From positions 1,364,001 through 1,428,000 of the forward strand of contig JAZGUH010000401.1 of assembly GCA_037893225.1 (NCBI GenBank): 64,000 bases of DNA. The letters run 5' to 3'. Made by a program: the position numbers and the translations under genes. This DNA comes from Hippasteria phrygiana (Eukaryota > Echinodermata > Asteroidea > Valvatida > Goniasteridae). The notes under the pieces are model-generated. The model was not told where the DNA came from. It saw only the letters and a list, made by a program, of their open reading frames with translations, and did not search any database. Below are positions 22,222-33,228 of this stretch, piece after piece (the stretch's first letter is position 1; each line of letters opens with the position of its first letter).

Positions 22222-23099
22222 CCTGATAGCAGGCACACGTCTTTATCACGCCGTAATCTGGTCATACTCGTCCGCTCGTCGTAATGCTGACCAGATTACA
22301 ACGTGATATTTACGTCTTAGTCATGACGAATCTGTGCCAGACAGGTACTTTTGGGGGGTTTTGGCCGACCAGAATGTGACGTAATTGTCACGTCATTGTT
22401 TTACATTAATCTTACCAGTATTTTTACGACCGAATTATGACGTCGGTAAGACGTCAGTTTATGGTCCACAGCAACTGACCAATCAGAAATGAGTTAATTT
22501 GTGTTCACAAAAGTCGTGTTAAATTGCAGTTTTTAATCCAAAAACACAATTTCCTGACCATACTATGTAATTATTCAAACAATGCCACATAAAACCATTA
22601 TTTGTTGGAAACACAGGTAAAGAATCTCATTACATCTCCTTTTGTGTTCAAATATCGAAATTGTTTATATAAAGTGAATATAAAACTGACGCATGAGGGT
22701 AATAGTGTATGTATGGATTATCGTAGCATTTGTATATTACATGTACTGCAATGTAATGTTTAATAGGTTTCTTTCATTTAGTTGAATTGATCATCGGACG
22801 ATGACCACGCAAACGTAGATGGAACATCAACATATTTTGCACGTGAAAATCACTATTTTCTGGTCAAAATCTGACGTGTTTCTCACGCCGTATTTTCAAC
22901 AATCTGACGTTAGAAACACGTCAGATTTCGACTAGAAAATAGTGATTTTTACGTGCAAAATACGTGATTGACACGTGAGAAGGAGTAGATCTTTTACCAG
23001 TTGCACGTAAAAATCACGTCAAAATATGACGTGTTTATGACGTGGGACCTTGGTGCAAATTCACGTCAGAAAGACGACTTCTCTGACGTAATTTAGCAG
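22222..23099. mobile_element. MITE with TGACGT/ACGTCA word arrays
   Basis: The left end CCCTGATAGCAGGCACACGT (22222) and right end ACGTAATTTAGCAGGG (to 23100) are similar in inverse. Both flanks are full of ACGTCA and CACGTCA words; 22830-22990 forms a strong inverted repeat. The core 22470-22790 is shared with the MITE at 9397-10276. Confidence 0.55.
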
Positions 23100-23265
23100 G
23101 GACGGATCTAGGTTTTAACTAAGGGGGGGGGGGGGGGGGGGGTTACCTGAGGTGATTGGCCGAAGGCACGCCTTGCTAGGGGGGTCCGGGGCATTAAACC
23201 CGTACAGCCCAGGGTGGGGGGGGGGGGGGTTAACCCCCCCCCCCCCCCCCGTAGATCCGCCACTG
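23097..23265. mobile_element. hAT-like MITE with G and C tracts
   Basis: CAGGGACGGATCTAGG at 23097 and CGTAGATCCGCCACTG ending at 23265 are imperfect inverted repeats. G and C runs of 10 to 18 bases fill the interior. Confidence 0.5.
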
Positions 23266-23389
23266 TTAAGACGCAATTATTAACATTGTCTGGTATCAGG
23301 GAATGTACATTGTATTGAAGCGTCAGCTCGAATATGTAGTAGGCCTACTTGGGGATACTTCAATATCCCTGCCATGATGTGGCAACCAG

Positions 23390-24170
23390 GTGACATTACA
23401 CATTCCACGGGCAGTCTACAATTGAAGATAATTGAACTTGCTAATGATTACCAACTAAAACAGAGAGTGGGGTTTACAAGGACAGATCCATATTCGACCT
23501 GTTTACATCCACACAAACCTTAGTCCAGAATGTTCGACCGCACTCCAGCATCAGTCATCACTTAAATGTGATTCCTGATATCCTTCTTACACGAACACAT
23601 TCCATGAAACCACCTACGAAAATACCGAAAGAGAAAAATGTCGAAGAAAAAAATGAACGAGCAGCTGCGGATTCGCAGGAGTCCTTCATGTTAAATTCGG
23701 TAGAAACAAACTGGTGCTATTTCAAGGACGAGCTTACTAGAATCATCAACAACTTGGTTCCACAAAAAATTGCCTAAGCCAAATGCAGATCATCATGGCT
23801 TACTACTGTGTTAATATGCGTAACAAGGAAACTGAGCGTTTATGTTCAGGCAACTTACTTGGTAATCCATCGGGAGACGTTTAAAGGGATTGGGAGAAGT
23901 TTAAAGTCTTCCGTGAACTACGTTGAGCACGTTGCTCACACATTGAAGAAAAGACTTACACTGCTAACCCCATTTTGTAGGGGGCTCTACGTCAAGTCTC
24001 AATGGAAAAAAATAGCGGAATGCCCACTTTAACGTAAACAACACATATTATCTCAATTAGATCGTGATAAAGCCAAAACACTAGCAAACCAGTTCTCTGG
24101 TGTTTTCAACAGGGATAACTTATCATCTTCAATGCCAAATGTATCGAACGAAGATTTGCCCACGGTTTCA
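23390..24170 (+). pseudogene. Decayed LINE: end of endonuclease and linker
   Basis: Pieces in changing frames read SISHHLNVIPDILLTRTHSM (the SDHH-like strand of the apurinic endonuclease), WCYFKDELTRIINNLVPQK (linker helix), then DKAKTLANQFSGVFNRDN, the segment just before the RT fingers in CR1/Jockey-type LINEs. Several stops and frameshifts separate them. No RT palm follows. Confidence 0.55.
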
Positions 24171-24218
24171 GTCTTGAAATTACATCTGAGCATCTATACT
24201 ATAAAGACCCCTAACCTG

Positions 24219-24285
24219 CGCCATCTTCGAATCTTGGAATTAGAACCGCGCCATCTTGGAATTAGAACCGCGCCATCTTGGAAAA
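24219..24285 (+). repeat. Short tandem repeat, about 23-bp unit, three copies
   Basis: GAATTAGAACCGCGCCATCTTG repeats, the first copy diverged. Confidence 0.75.
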
Positions 24286-24413
24286 GTGCGTCACGTTTGG
24301 TCGGGTGACTCCGCGTGGTGTCGCCGGTGATCGGGGGGCAAAGAGGGTACAGGAGTGCTTTGCAAGTGCTGGATCACGTGATGGTGTCTCCCGAACGGCC
24401 GTGCTGCGACAAT

Positions 24414-24623
24414 CAGTGGCGTAGCCAAGGAGGGTGGGGGGCGCAACTGCCCCCCCCCCCCCCTGTGGGAACTCTTGCCCCCCTCTTTCACCCCCCTTCT
24501 GGAAAATTGGGATATGCGTTACTATATGCGTTACGGTACTATAGCGAATTTCCCCCCTTGAAAATAGCCATGCCCCCCCCGTTTGCCCCCCCCCCCTCTA
24601 GGAAGAGCCTGGCTACGCCACTG
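24414..24623. mobile_element. hAT MITE, complete, with perfect 8-bp duplication
   Basis: CAGTGGCGTAGCCA (24414) and TGGCTACGCCACTG (to 24623) are exact inverted repeats, flanked by GCGACAAT at 24406-24413 and 24624-24631. An 8-bp duplication and CAGTG ends are diagnostic of hAT. This 210-bp copy is the reference for the relatives at 7.4 and 50.1 kb. Confidence 0.9.
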
Positions 24624-24631
24624 GCGACAAT

Positions 24632-25518
24632 GTCTGATTGGCTGTTTCCAACGAACCTCCCGATTGGTCCGTGATGCGAGAAACCTCCCGAACTGCCGCC
24701 TTCCGGCATGTCCGATTGGCCGTTTCCGACGAGCCTCCCCGTTGGTCGGCCTGACCCACCCGCTGAATCCTCGGTGGGGTGGTGCCGCGATATGATTTCC
24801 CCCTTGCCGACTGCGGGTTTGCTCGAAACGGGGTACCGGTTACAGTCACGATGTCTGGAACTGGCGCCTGCGGAATGGCCGTAGCATATATTACCGGGAT
24901 TACATTTGGGCTTGCCGAATTTTCATGCCTGGCTGTTTTCACGGCAAGACGCTTTCGCTGTTATTGCCAATACGGTGGCCGATAAACAACGTAATTAGAA
25001 AATATCAATGTAAATCTTCAAAATCAGTCATCTCTCTCTCTTTCAAATAGCTTAGGCCTACTGGCGAAATGCTGGTACTTTCTGCCGATGGTTTCCAATT
25101 ATTTTTGTTAGAAAAACAAACAAAAATGTATAAAATAGTTCAGTAGACCAACAAACTGTTTAGGCTTACGCACCGTTAGGCCTATAGGCGAACGTGGCGA
25201 TATTCATAAGGCCAACAAAAATTGTTGTTTCCCTCGGCCGACAAATTGGAAAAGAGGGTCAGTGGGTCGGGAATTTTTTGTTTTGGTATTCACGCTCCCC
25301 CGGGCGTGTTTAGGCCTACACATTAAACGAACACTTAGTCGTACTTCCCCAATACGTCCGAGGACAATGCTTTGTGTTTCCTATTGTTCCTTTAATATAA
25401 CCAACCCTCATAGACTAAGCACGTATCCTTACGTTCGAGGACCGATTTCAACAAAAGACTCTACGTTCGAGGACTGAAAGGTTTCTTTGTGTTTCCTTTC
25501 TTCTCTTGTCCTCGGAGA
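24632..25518. other. Unassigned, partly G/C-rich sequence
   Basis: 24640-24990 is richer in G and C than its surroundings and holds a 68-codon frame (24779-24985, with a hydrophobic stretch GMAVAYITGITFGLAEFSC). Near-repeats CCGATTGGCCGTTTCCGACGA occur. No family recognised. 25330-25510 has several GTTCGAGGAC words. Confidence 0.25.
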
Positions 25519-25520
25519 TA

Positions 25521-25968
25521 TATGTGACCCGCTCTGCAAAAAGGTATATTATGTCGCAAAATATGAAAAATGAGTTGTATGTATGTTTGGAAAGCCCGCA
25601 ATGTAAGCTTTCATTTGGTACAGGATAGAGCTCCAAAGCCCTTTCCGTTCTGGAGATATCGCGTCTTTGCATATTAATTAGTTCTATGGAGTTCAAATTG
25701 CACAACAGAGAAAACAGGCTTTGAAATAGCTAGTTCTAATACAATGAAATGGAACGATGCACTCTAAAAAGGTTTTGTTTCACTTTATTTACTGAAATCA
25801 ACATTGTTGTGCACCAAACCTGAAACTTTAGATATTTAAGATGTCATTAAAGACAAAAAACAAAAAATGAATTTTGAAGAAAAGTTTCACCCTCTCAACG
25901 TTGAAAGGGCCATTACACGTAAATGCATAGCGCGACTTATATCACCTTTTTCTGGAGCGGGTCACATA
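25521..25968. mobile_element. MITE with TGTGACCCGCTC ends, TA duplication
   Basis: TATATGTGACCCGCTCTGCA at 25519 and GAGCGGGTCACATATA ending at 25970 form the ends, with AAAAAGGT/ACCTTTTT blocks also paired. The interior has no coding capacity. Confidence 0.7.
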
Positions 25969-25969
25969 T

Positions 25970-27840
25970 ACAGTGCACATACACCCTGGTTTAACACTTT
26001 TTAAGACATAAAGGCTGAGTTATGGTGCTATTGATATGTTTAAAAAAAAAAACGCCGACCCTGAATCTGTCGATTTTTGCGGTCGGTCGATTTGAGGGCG
26101 ACACAACCATTTCTTTTTTGGCCTAATGACCAGAATACCATACGTGTGCACGACTACTTGTAATGGACGAATTACTTTTCCCAGCGATTTTGTACATTTT
26201 GTAAATGTTTTGGAAATATTAAAATATTATCCCCTACAGTATGAAAACAAATCTTGACCTCAAACCCAAACGCGGCTCTACTGAATCGATGCAAAAACAC
26301 AGCCAACCTAATTAATCCGACTAGAAAATTCCGATTCTAAAACAAAAACAGTTGAAAATCAGTCTTAGAGTGCCGGATGCCGTTTTCCAACGATTTTGTA
26401 CCATTCTAAATGTCCGGGAAAGTCAATTTATTAAACAAATGGAAATTATCAAACCCTGACCTCCAACCTAAATGCGCTCCGAATAAAACAGTGCAGAACC
26501 AGTGGCTCAACTCATTCAAATTAAAGAAGGATTTTCGGTTAAAAAGCTGAAATCGGTCCAAAAAAGTCAGCCCAATTCAAATTTAAGACGGATTTTCGGG
26601 TAAAAACAAAAATCGGTCATAAAAAGGCAGAATTCCATTCCCTAAAATGTTGTACCATAAGACAATGTTAGAAGTGCCCCGCCGCGCATTCCACCCATCT
26701 CGCTAGTAATATCAACTGCCACTGCCCATGCCTTTTGCTTTTAACAAAAGCCGCCATGTATCCGCTGCGTGGACAGAGACTCAAGTGTATTAGTATATTC
26801 CCGTTCGAACACAATTGCAATACTGCGCCGCGACCATACGTAAACTTTCGGTTTCTGTGTGAATACCAGCCACTATCCACGGCCTGATGACTCTTTGACC
26901 CGGCGAAGGACACAAACCATACACGCCACATAATGAAGTAGCCTTGGTCAAGGCGTTCGACGGTGGCGACCGTGATGATGAGCGAGCCTGGACTATCGGA
27001 CCGCCTGGGTTATTAGTGCAGCTTCTCATTGCAAAAATAATCGCGAACAGCGACCTCACGCGGCAACGTGAATAATATGCAAAATCGGTCTGTGCTTGTC
27101 CAACGCCTTGGAACATCCGGCCGTGCGCGAAAGATCTGGGGGTGGTGCTCATTATGCTAATACGCCAAGTTGACCTCTGGGATTCATTTTTTGATTGGTT
27201 GATTGTTGCTTAGAAACTGAATAATGAATATAAAGTACCTGACTTGTCCAACGTCAGTCTGTTGTACTGTAAAACGTAAATATGAATCGCCAGGCTGCTT
27301 TTACAGGAATCTGCCCGGACTTGCACATGTACATAGATCTTATCGCAAATAATGACCCTTGGCATCTAAATCTCATAAATTCAGTTTCTTTAAACTAGAA
27401 TATATTTGTGAAATGGAGACAGATTAAGACACAATACATCCATAAATGATGCATTGGATCTGTGGTATTACCCCCCCCCCCCAAAAAATTTTTTTTTTAA
27501 ATAATAATAATAAGTTTGGTTTATTGACCTTCCACCTCCTCAAAGATTGTTTTCCCATTCAGAGAAAAGAGCCGCAGGGCTTTAAAAACATGAACTAGGT
27601 GCATCACCATCCTCTTACTACCTTTGTGAATGTTTTGACATGTAATGAAGTGATGACAGATGGTTTTAATCAGCCTGTACAGTCGAGGCAATGCCCTATA
27701 ACACACACATGTATCAGAGTTTACAGACCCTGGTTTTTATTTACTGGCCAAGGACAATTTCCTTCATATATATCAATCAATGTACATGCAACTAATATAG
27801 TAAACACCTACAGGTGATCCAGAAAATTCCAAAAATTACA
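25970..27840. other. Unassigned; weak 220-bp duplication at the left
   Basis: Two diverged copies of a roughly 220-bp segment start near 26170 and 26390 (shared CAACGATTTTGTACC and CCCTGACCTCCAACC phrases). 26650-27160 is G/C-richer with a 120-codon minus-strand frame (27152-26790) that I do not recognise. A C run occurs at 27470 and (AATA)n at 27497. Confidence 0.25.
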
Positions 27841-27984
27841 AATAAATTAACATGCTGCGATTATTAAACAAGTAATGAGAAGCTGAAATAAACTTTCTAT
27901 AGGTATATGCCATATGATCAATTCTTGAAGCATTATGCATAATTAAGTGCAGCATATTGGCAACAACAAATTTTACAGAATAAA

Positions 27985-28812
27985 ATGATTACAAGTCTGC
28001 TGTACACTCACAGTAATGTAAATGAAGTTATTCGAAACCTTAATATGGAACTTGAAAAGATCAGCACATGGCTCTTAGCAAACAAATTATGTATTAATGT
28101 TCTTAAATCAAATTACATGATTTTGTGTGCCAGTCAATACAAGTATACACAATCTGTTCCTCTGATTCTAAATAATGCAAGGCTTAGTCAAGTTAAAAGA
28201 ACTAAATTCCTTGGGGTAACTATTGACGAAAATCTTACTTGGAAAAATCATATTGATGAGCTAACAACCAAAATATCCACAAATATTGGAATAATGAATC
28301 GGTTAAAATATTACCTCCCCAGCAGGATATTATTAACATTGTATAATTCATTTGTTTTACCATATTTAAATTATTCAATCTTGACTTGGGCCAGTTCCTC
28401 ATCTAAATGTAACAAATTACTCATTTTACAAAACCGAGCGGTTCGTGTAATTTTAAATGCTGGTTACCGTGATCATTCTGCTCCATTATTTGCAAAATTA
28501 AATATATTACAATGTAATGACTTATACCAGCTTAACTTGGGAAAATTCATGTATAAATTTACGCATAATGCACTCCCTCCATGTTTTAATAGTTGTTTTA
28601 CTTTAACATATAATGTTCATGTATATAATACTCGAAGTAGTGCTAGGGGAAATTTGTTCGTCCATTTCAATAGAACGTCAATGTCTAAAGATAGTGTTGT
28701 TCATCGGGGCATCTCATACTTGAATAGTTTAGAGAATTCTCTTAAAACAGAACCATCTCTGTCTGTCTTTGTTAAAAATGTTAAAGCTCGATTCCTCGAG
28801 TCGTACTTGTAA
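27985..28812 (+). CDS. Non-LTR reverse transcriptase C-terminal part
   Basis: The 275-residue frame is uninterrupted. It contains THSNVNEVIRNLNMELEKIS and WLLANKLCINVLKSNYM (the region after the RT catalytic aspartates), FLGVTIDENLTWKNHI (the FLGxxID motif of the thumb), LYNSFVLPYLNYSILTWASS, and ALPPCF near the C-terminus. These are typical of CR1/Jockey-group LINEs. The YADD box itself is lost, so it cannot act. The lack of stops indicates a recent insertion. The ATG at 27985 is only the first methionine in the frame, not a natural start. Confidence 0.8.
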   Translation: MITSLLYTHSNVNEVIRNLNMELEKISTWLLANKLCINVLKSNYMILCASQYKYTQSVPLILNNARLSQVKRTKFLGVTIDENLTWKNHIDELTTKISTNIGIMNRLKYYLPSRILLTLYNSFVLPYLNYSILTWASSSSKCNKLLILQNRAVRVILNAGYRDHSAPLFAKLNILQCNDLYQLNLGKFMYKFTHNALPPCFNSCFTLTYNVHVYNTRSSARGNLFVHFNRTSMSKDSVVHRGISYLNSLENSLKTEPSLSVFVKNVKARFLESYL

Positions 28813-29131
28813 TTTTAGTCTCATTAGTGAACCAATAATTTTGCCTTGTCTCACACTAGTCTGTCTCTGCATACTTTGTGTTTTGTTGTCCTTTGTCTGG
28901 TTCCCTGGTTGTATGTTTGTCTGTCCATAGGTTAGGGCACAAAAGCGTTATACGCTTAACCTTATACCTAAATGTTGTCAATTGGTTGCTTCTTTATTAT
29001 TTAACTTGCTGTGTACATAGTCTCTATCAAATATATTATTAAATTCCCTGGTAATTTCTATATGATTGTAAATATTGTAATGAATGACAACATTGAAATA
29101 AATGTTACAACAACAACAACAACAACAACAA
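27985..29131 (+). mobile_element. 5'-truncated LINE insertion with (CAA)n tail
   Basis: The element starts inside the reverse transcriptase just after the catalytic box, keeps the ORF end at 28812, has a 290-base 3' untranslated region, and ends in seven CAA repeats at about 29109-29131. 5' truncation with a simple-repeat 3' end is the signature of target-primed reverse transcription. Confidence 0.75.
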
Positions 29132-29371
29132 TATCGACCATGTCTGTACGATTTTGAAGGCGATTCATCACGACCTGCTACGGTCTATTACGGTGTACTA
29201 CGGTTCTAGTACGAAAGTGTCAGGACTATATAGTAAAGGCTACTCTACGATTACAGCCGATTACAGACGATTGCGCTTAGATTAACGACTATTTATGACG
29301 ATGGACCTACGACGTACCAATATTTGTCACTCTTCACAACGATTAAAGGGCGAATTTCCGATATACATGTA

Positions 29372-31010
29372 CAGGGTGGAAAAAAAAACACGAAACCGAG
29401 ATATTATTGCTAATTGTAACGGAAGTAGGGCACATGTGAATCAAAGGGAGATATCCTCTGTTAGGGTTGAATCTCCTCTTTAATATGACACCCTGATCAT
29501 GTCATTACATTCACGGTTTACTGAGCAGTGACCAATTTTATGAAATGGTCTATTTAGAGAATTGCGCCACTTTCTTTAGTGGCATTCATTGGCCTTAACC
29601 ATTACACAACCTTCTTCAAATTTACAAGTGGGTGAGGAGAAGCTTGCAGTTTCTTAAAACACATTCAGGCGTACATGAGAATGCAGCTTACAAAAGAACA
29701 GCGAGTTTTTGTTGTCGAAGTGGTTGACGGGGAGCCTTCAGCAAGTGGCAGATGTTTTTGCTGAAAACTTTCCAGAACGTCTTCCTCTAGCTTAGGCAAC
29801 GATTTGGCGCAATGTTCGCAAGTACCAGCGTGAGGGAACCAGCTTAAACTTAAGCAAGGGAAGATCTGGGCGACGAAGAACTGGGCGCTCACCCGAAAAC
29901 ATCAATGCGGTCCAGCAGGCCTTGCAACAGGGAGAACGCATCAGCCAGAGACGAAATGGTCTAGGACTCCCCCCAGCCACATTCAACAGAATTGTGAGGC
30001 TGGATGTCCGGTGGTACCCTTACAGAATTGTGAGACGACATCAACTGCTTCCTGGTGATCTTCTGAGGCGTCTTAGGTTTTGCCAATGGATACTTGACCG
30101 TCCAAACAGATTTTTGGAAAATCTCATTATCGGAGATGAGGCTGCCTTCTGCATGAACGGAGCCATGAACACGCAGAACGTCCGCCAGTACGCACCATTG
30201 CATCATCCACCGGCGGATTTCACTTTTGACAAAAGTTTGAATCGTGCGAAATTATCACTGTGGATTTGACTTTCTTGGAATGGGAATCTGCTTGGTCCTT
30301 ACTTTTTTGAAGGAAATTTGAATGGAGAAGGCTATCTTCAAATGATCAATGACTTGATTGTACCCCATTTAGAGCAACATTTCGAAAGACAGCAAGGAGG
30401 CATTTTTCGTAGGTTGTGGTAGGCCCAAGACGGGGCACCTGCTCACCCCCCGAGATCCCCGGATCTAACCCCATGCGATTTCTTTCTCTGGGGTTATTTG
30501 AAAGACAAGGTCTTTGTTACGCCACCACAGGATATTCAAGACTTGAGGGAGCGGATTGTCCGAGAAGTCGACATCCCACGCGGGCAACCTGGATTCGCTC
30601 GGCAGTGATGGGCGTGCGACGCCGTTCTCAGATTTGTGTCGGGGAAAACGGAGGACATGTTGAGGTGCATGTTTAATTTGTAAATAACACTGATGCGCGA
30701 ATAAATGTTATTAAGTTTACATGGTGAAATCTCTTTTTCCCCACCTGGCTTGATTGGCAACCATAGCCTTTCCCTCAGTGACAAATGACACCACAAAAAC
30801 CACAATTGAAAGTGGCGCAATTCCCTAAATAGACCCTTTCATAAAATTGGTCACTGCTCAGTGAACCGTGAATGTAATGACATGATCAGGGTGTCATTTT
30901 AAAGAGGAGATTCAACCCTAACAGAGGATATCTCCCTTTGATTCACATGTGCCCAACTTATGTTACAATTAGCAATAATATCTCGGTTTCGTATTTTTGG
31001 ATCCACCCTG
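29372..31010 (+). mobile_element. Tc1/mariner-type transposon with about 200-bp inverted repeats
   Basis: CAGGGTGGA at 29372 and its partner ending CCACCCTG at 31010 are flanked by TA on both sides. The arms (29372-29570 and 30800-31010) match over about 200 bases, including TTATGAAATGGTCTATTTAG and its complement. They enclose one transposase gene. Confidence 0.85.
29675..30676 (+). pseudogene. Tc1/mariner (DDE) transposase, disrupted
   Basis: From the ATG at 29675 (MRMQLTKEQRVFVVEVV) the gene runs through a helix-turn-helix region to RRLRFCQWILDRPNRFLENL, then IIGDEAAFCMNG with the first catalytic aspartate, then TFDKSLNRAKLSLW. LWxAQDGAPAH holds the second aspartate; PRSPDLTPCDFFLWGYLKDK appears in part downstream. 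A frameshift near 29745, others further on, a TGA at 30268 and a TAG at 30419 break it, and roughly 60 bases seem deleted after APAH. Frames after that (30416-30676) restore GLFERQGLC in place of the usual GYLKDKV, another shift. The product would cut and paste the element; this copy is dead. Confidence 0.75.
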
Positions 31011-31214
31011 TACAATAGGCCCATGTATCGCGGGCTTGAACAATGCGTCGAGTAATGTCCAGCACCCCCCGCCTCCCCTTTCGATTTGTCCACGGCCGGT
31101 GCTCCATTTGCTGTTTTCTGGTGAGTGCTTTGTCCCCTCTAGAAAAATCCTGGCGACGCCCATGACCCCACCCCAGTGTTTTCGGTATAGAGAATTGAAT
31201 TGAATCCAATATAC

Positions 31215-31570
31215 GTTTTCTTTAATATAAGTTTTCTTTAAATGTCTTCACCACTCGGCCCCTGAATGCCTTGTACACTTCATCGTACCATGTACCTGGT
31301 CGACCTGGTCTTCGTTCATGCCTCGACACCACGCTGCTGTCAGTACCCAAATCCAAAAACAGTTTCACTGACAAAGCCTTCACGATTTTTTGCCCTAAAC
31401 TGTGGAACACTGTGCCCTCAAGTATTCGATCTCTGGACACGGTTTCCTCATTCAAAACATTTCTCAAAACACACCTATTCACATTATAATTATTTGATTT
31501 TGACTACCTGAATATCATTTACTGTTGCTTTTGAGCGCCATGATCTAGATGGAATGGCGCTACAGAAATC
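31215..31570 (+). pseudogene. LINE 3' end (reverse transcriptase C-terminus)
   Basis: Frames read RPGLRSCLDTTLL, then FTIFCPKLWNTVPSSIRSL and VSSFKTFLKTHLFTL at the stop (31487-31489). The phrase APKLWNSLPxxIR followed by FKxxLKTxLF is the usual end of CR1/L2-type LINE proteins. The 3' untranslated part (GAGCGCC...GGAATGGCGCTACAGAAAT) is a small stem typical of L2-like LINE tails. Confidence 0.7.
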
Positions 31571-31986
31571 CCGTATAAGATTAAGAATTGAAGAATTTAG
31601 AATTGAAGAATAATTGAAGAGTTGAAGAGTTGAAGAGTTGAAGAGTTGAAGAGTTGAAGAGTTGAAGAGTTGAAGAGTTGAAGAGTTGAAGAGTTGAAGG
31701 GTTGAAGAGTTGAAGAGTTGAAGAGTTGAAGAGTTGAAGAGTTGAAGAGTTGAAGAGTTGAAGAGTTGAAGAGTTGAAGAGTTGAAGAGTTGAAGAGTTG
31801 AAGAGTTGAAGAGTTGAAGAGTTGAAGAGTTGAAGAAATGAAGGAAATGAAGGAAATGAAGGAAATGAAGGAAATGAAGGAAATGAAGGAAATGAAGGAA
31901 ATGAAGGAAATGAAGGAAATGAAGGAAATGAAGGAAATGAAGGAAATGAAGGAAATGAAGGAAATGAAGGAAATGAAGGAAATGAA
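31571..31986 (+). repeat. Microsatellite pair: (GTTGAAGA)n then (GAAGGAAAT)n
   Basis: About 27 units of an 8-bp repeat (to about 31833) pass directly into about 16 units of a 9-bp repeat (to 31986). They begin at the 3' end of the LINE fragment (AATTGAAGAATTTAGAATTG), so they probably grew from its tail. A 181-codon minus-strand frame across them is an artefact. Confidence 0.9.
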
Positions 31987-31989
31987 GAA

Positions 31990-33228
31990 TTAAAATGGTA
32001 TCCAGTGGTTTTTTTATTTCTTTTATTGGGGGCATTGTTTTGAATGGGGGCGCTGAGCCTTTCTTACCTTTTCGCCAAATTTTGACACGAAATGTATAAA
32101 CATCGTGGAAACCCTTCCAGCCTATGCAAGTTTCCTTTTTCTCGACGCGGGATGAACTGAGGTTGTATATTTATATAGAAACCGTGTATCAACATAATAT
32201 TGTGTGTCAGAATAATTTTTATGGATATGCTTTACTCGAACACAAAAAACTAAAACATCCAATCTCTCTTTTTGGGGTTCAGGAGTCCTTATTTTTTATT
32301 TATTTACAATTTAAAATAATGTATTTATAATTTATATGTAAATTCGTTTAATATTTGCAGTTTAAATACAGATAATACATACATTGCCATAACATGTTCT
32401 TTTAAAAGATTGAGTTTGTTTCCATGGCAATATGACATTTTTTCCACAGTAAACATAAAAGCTTACATCACTTTACTACTTCCCAATCACTGTCAAGCTA
32501 TTTGGGCTTTAACTGAAAACGGTTATAAAATGTGCCTTTTGTTATCCGACCAACCAAAATCTTCCTCTGAATTACAAAAAAATCTAAATTTAACTATTAC
32601 ACCTTTAAATATAACCTTGTTAACAATTCAAAACACAATATAGAACTGTTTGATATGATCATGGAACATTTCCCGGAATAAACTGAGATAATTGCGTAGA
32701 TGGATAAAAAGAGCCAGTGTTTGTGTGGGGAAAACACGCCGTTATAGTGGAAAAACAGAGCTACTGAACCCAAGAGAAAGAGAGAGAGAAAGGTGGCTGA
32801 TGGGGTGGTGGTTGGGTGAAAATTTCTCAGCAAAATGTTGCTGTTACTCCTAACAGTGGTGGAATCGCTAATGACGACGCGACGCCCAGCACTGTATGTT
32901 AATGTGAACTTTCCACGAATAAATGGCGGTCATTTGCGCGTTCAGCGTGTGACGTAAAAGTAAACAACAACAACATATACCAGGCGCGGATACCAGGCGC
33001 GCGCTCAACAGATTAACGTGTACCAGCGGTATGTCATACCTGCATGCCAACTACTGTGAAGGCATAGCGACACTGCACCATGGAACACAGATCATGAATC
33101 TTCACAAAAATTCTCGAGGTATCCGCGCGTCCATAAACCCGATTAAACTTGCGCTTAATCTTCATATAACAGAAAACACTGTGCCTGATTTTCGTCGTGG
33201 CAGCCGGTCGATGTCGAACTGGGCGTCC
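31990..33228. other. Unassigned spacer
   Basis: A/T-rich to 32,700, then mixed. No recognisable coding or mobile feature, except that the right end probably includes LINE 3' untranslated sequence (minus strand). Confidence 0.25.

Noticed and set aside
31490..32035. 181-codon minus-strand frame
   Set aside because: It consists wholly of the 8- and 9-bp microsatellites (HFL and NSSTLQLF repeats); no coding signal.
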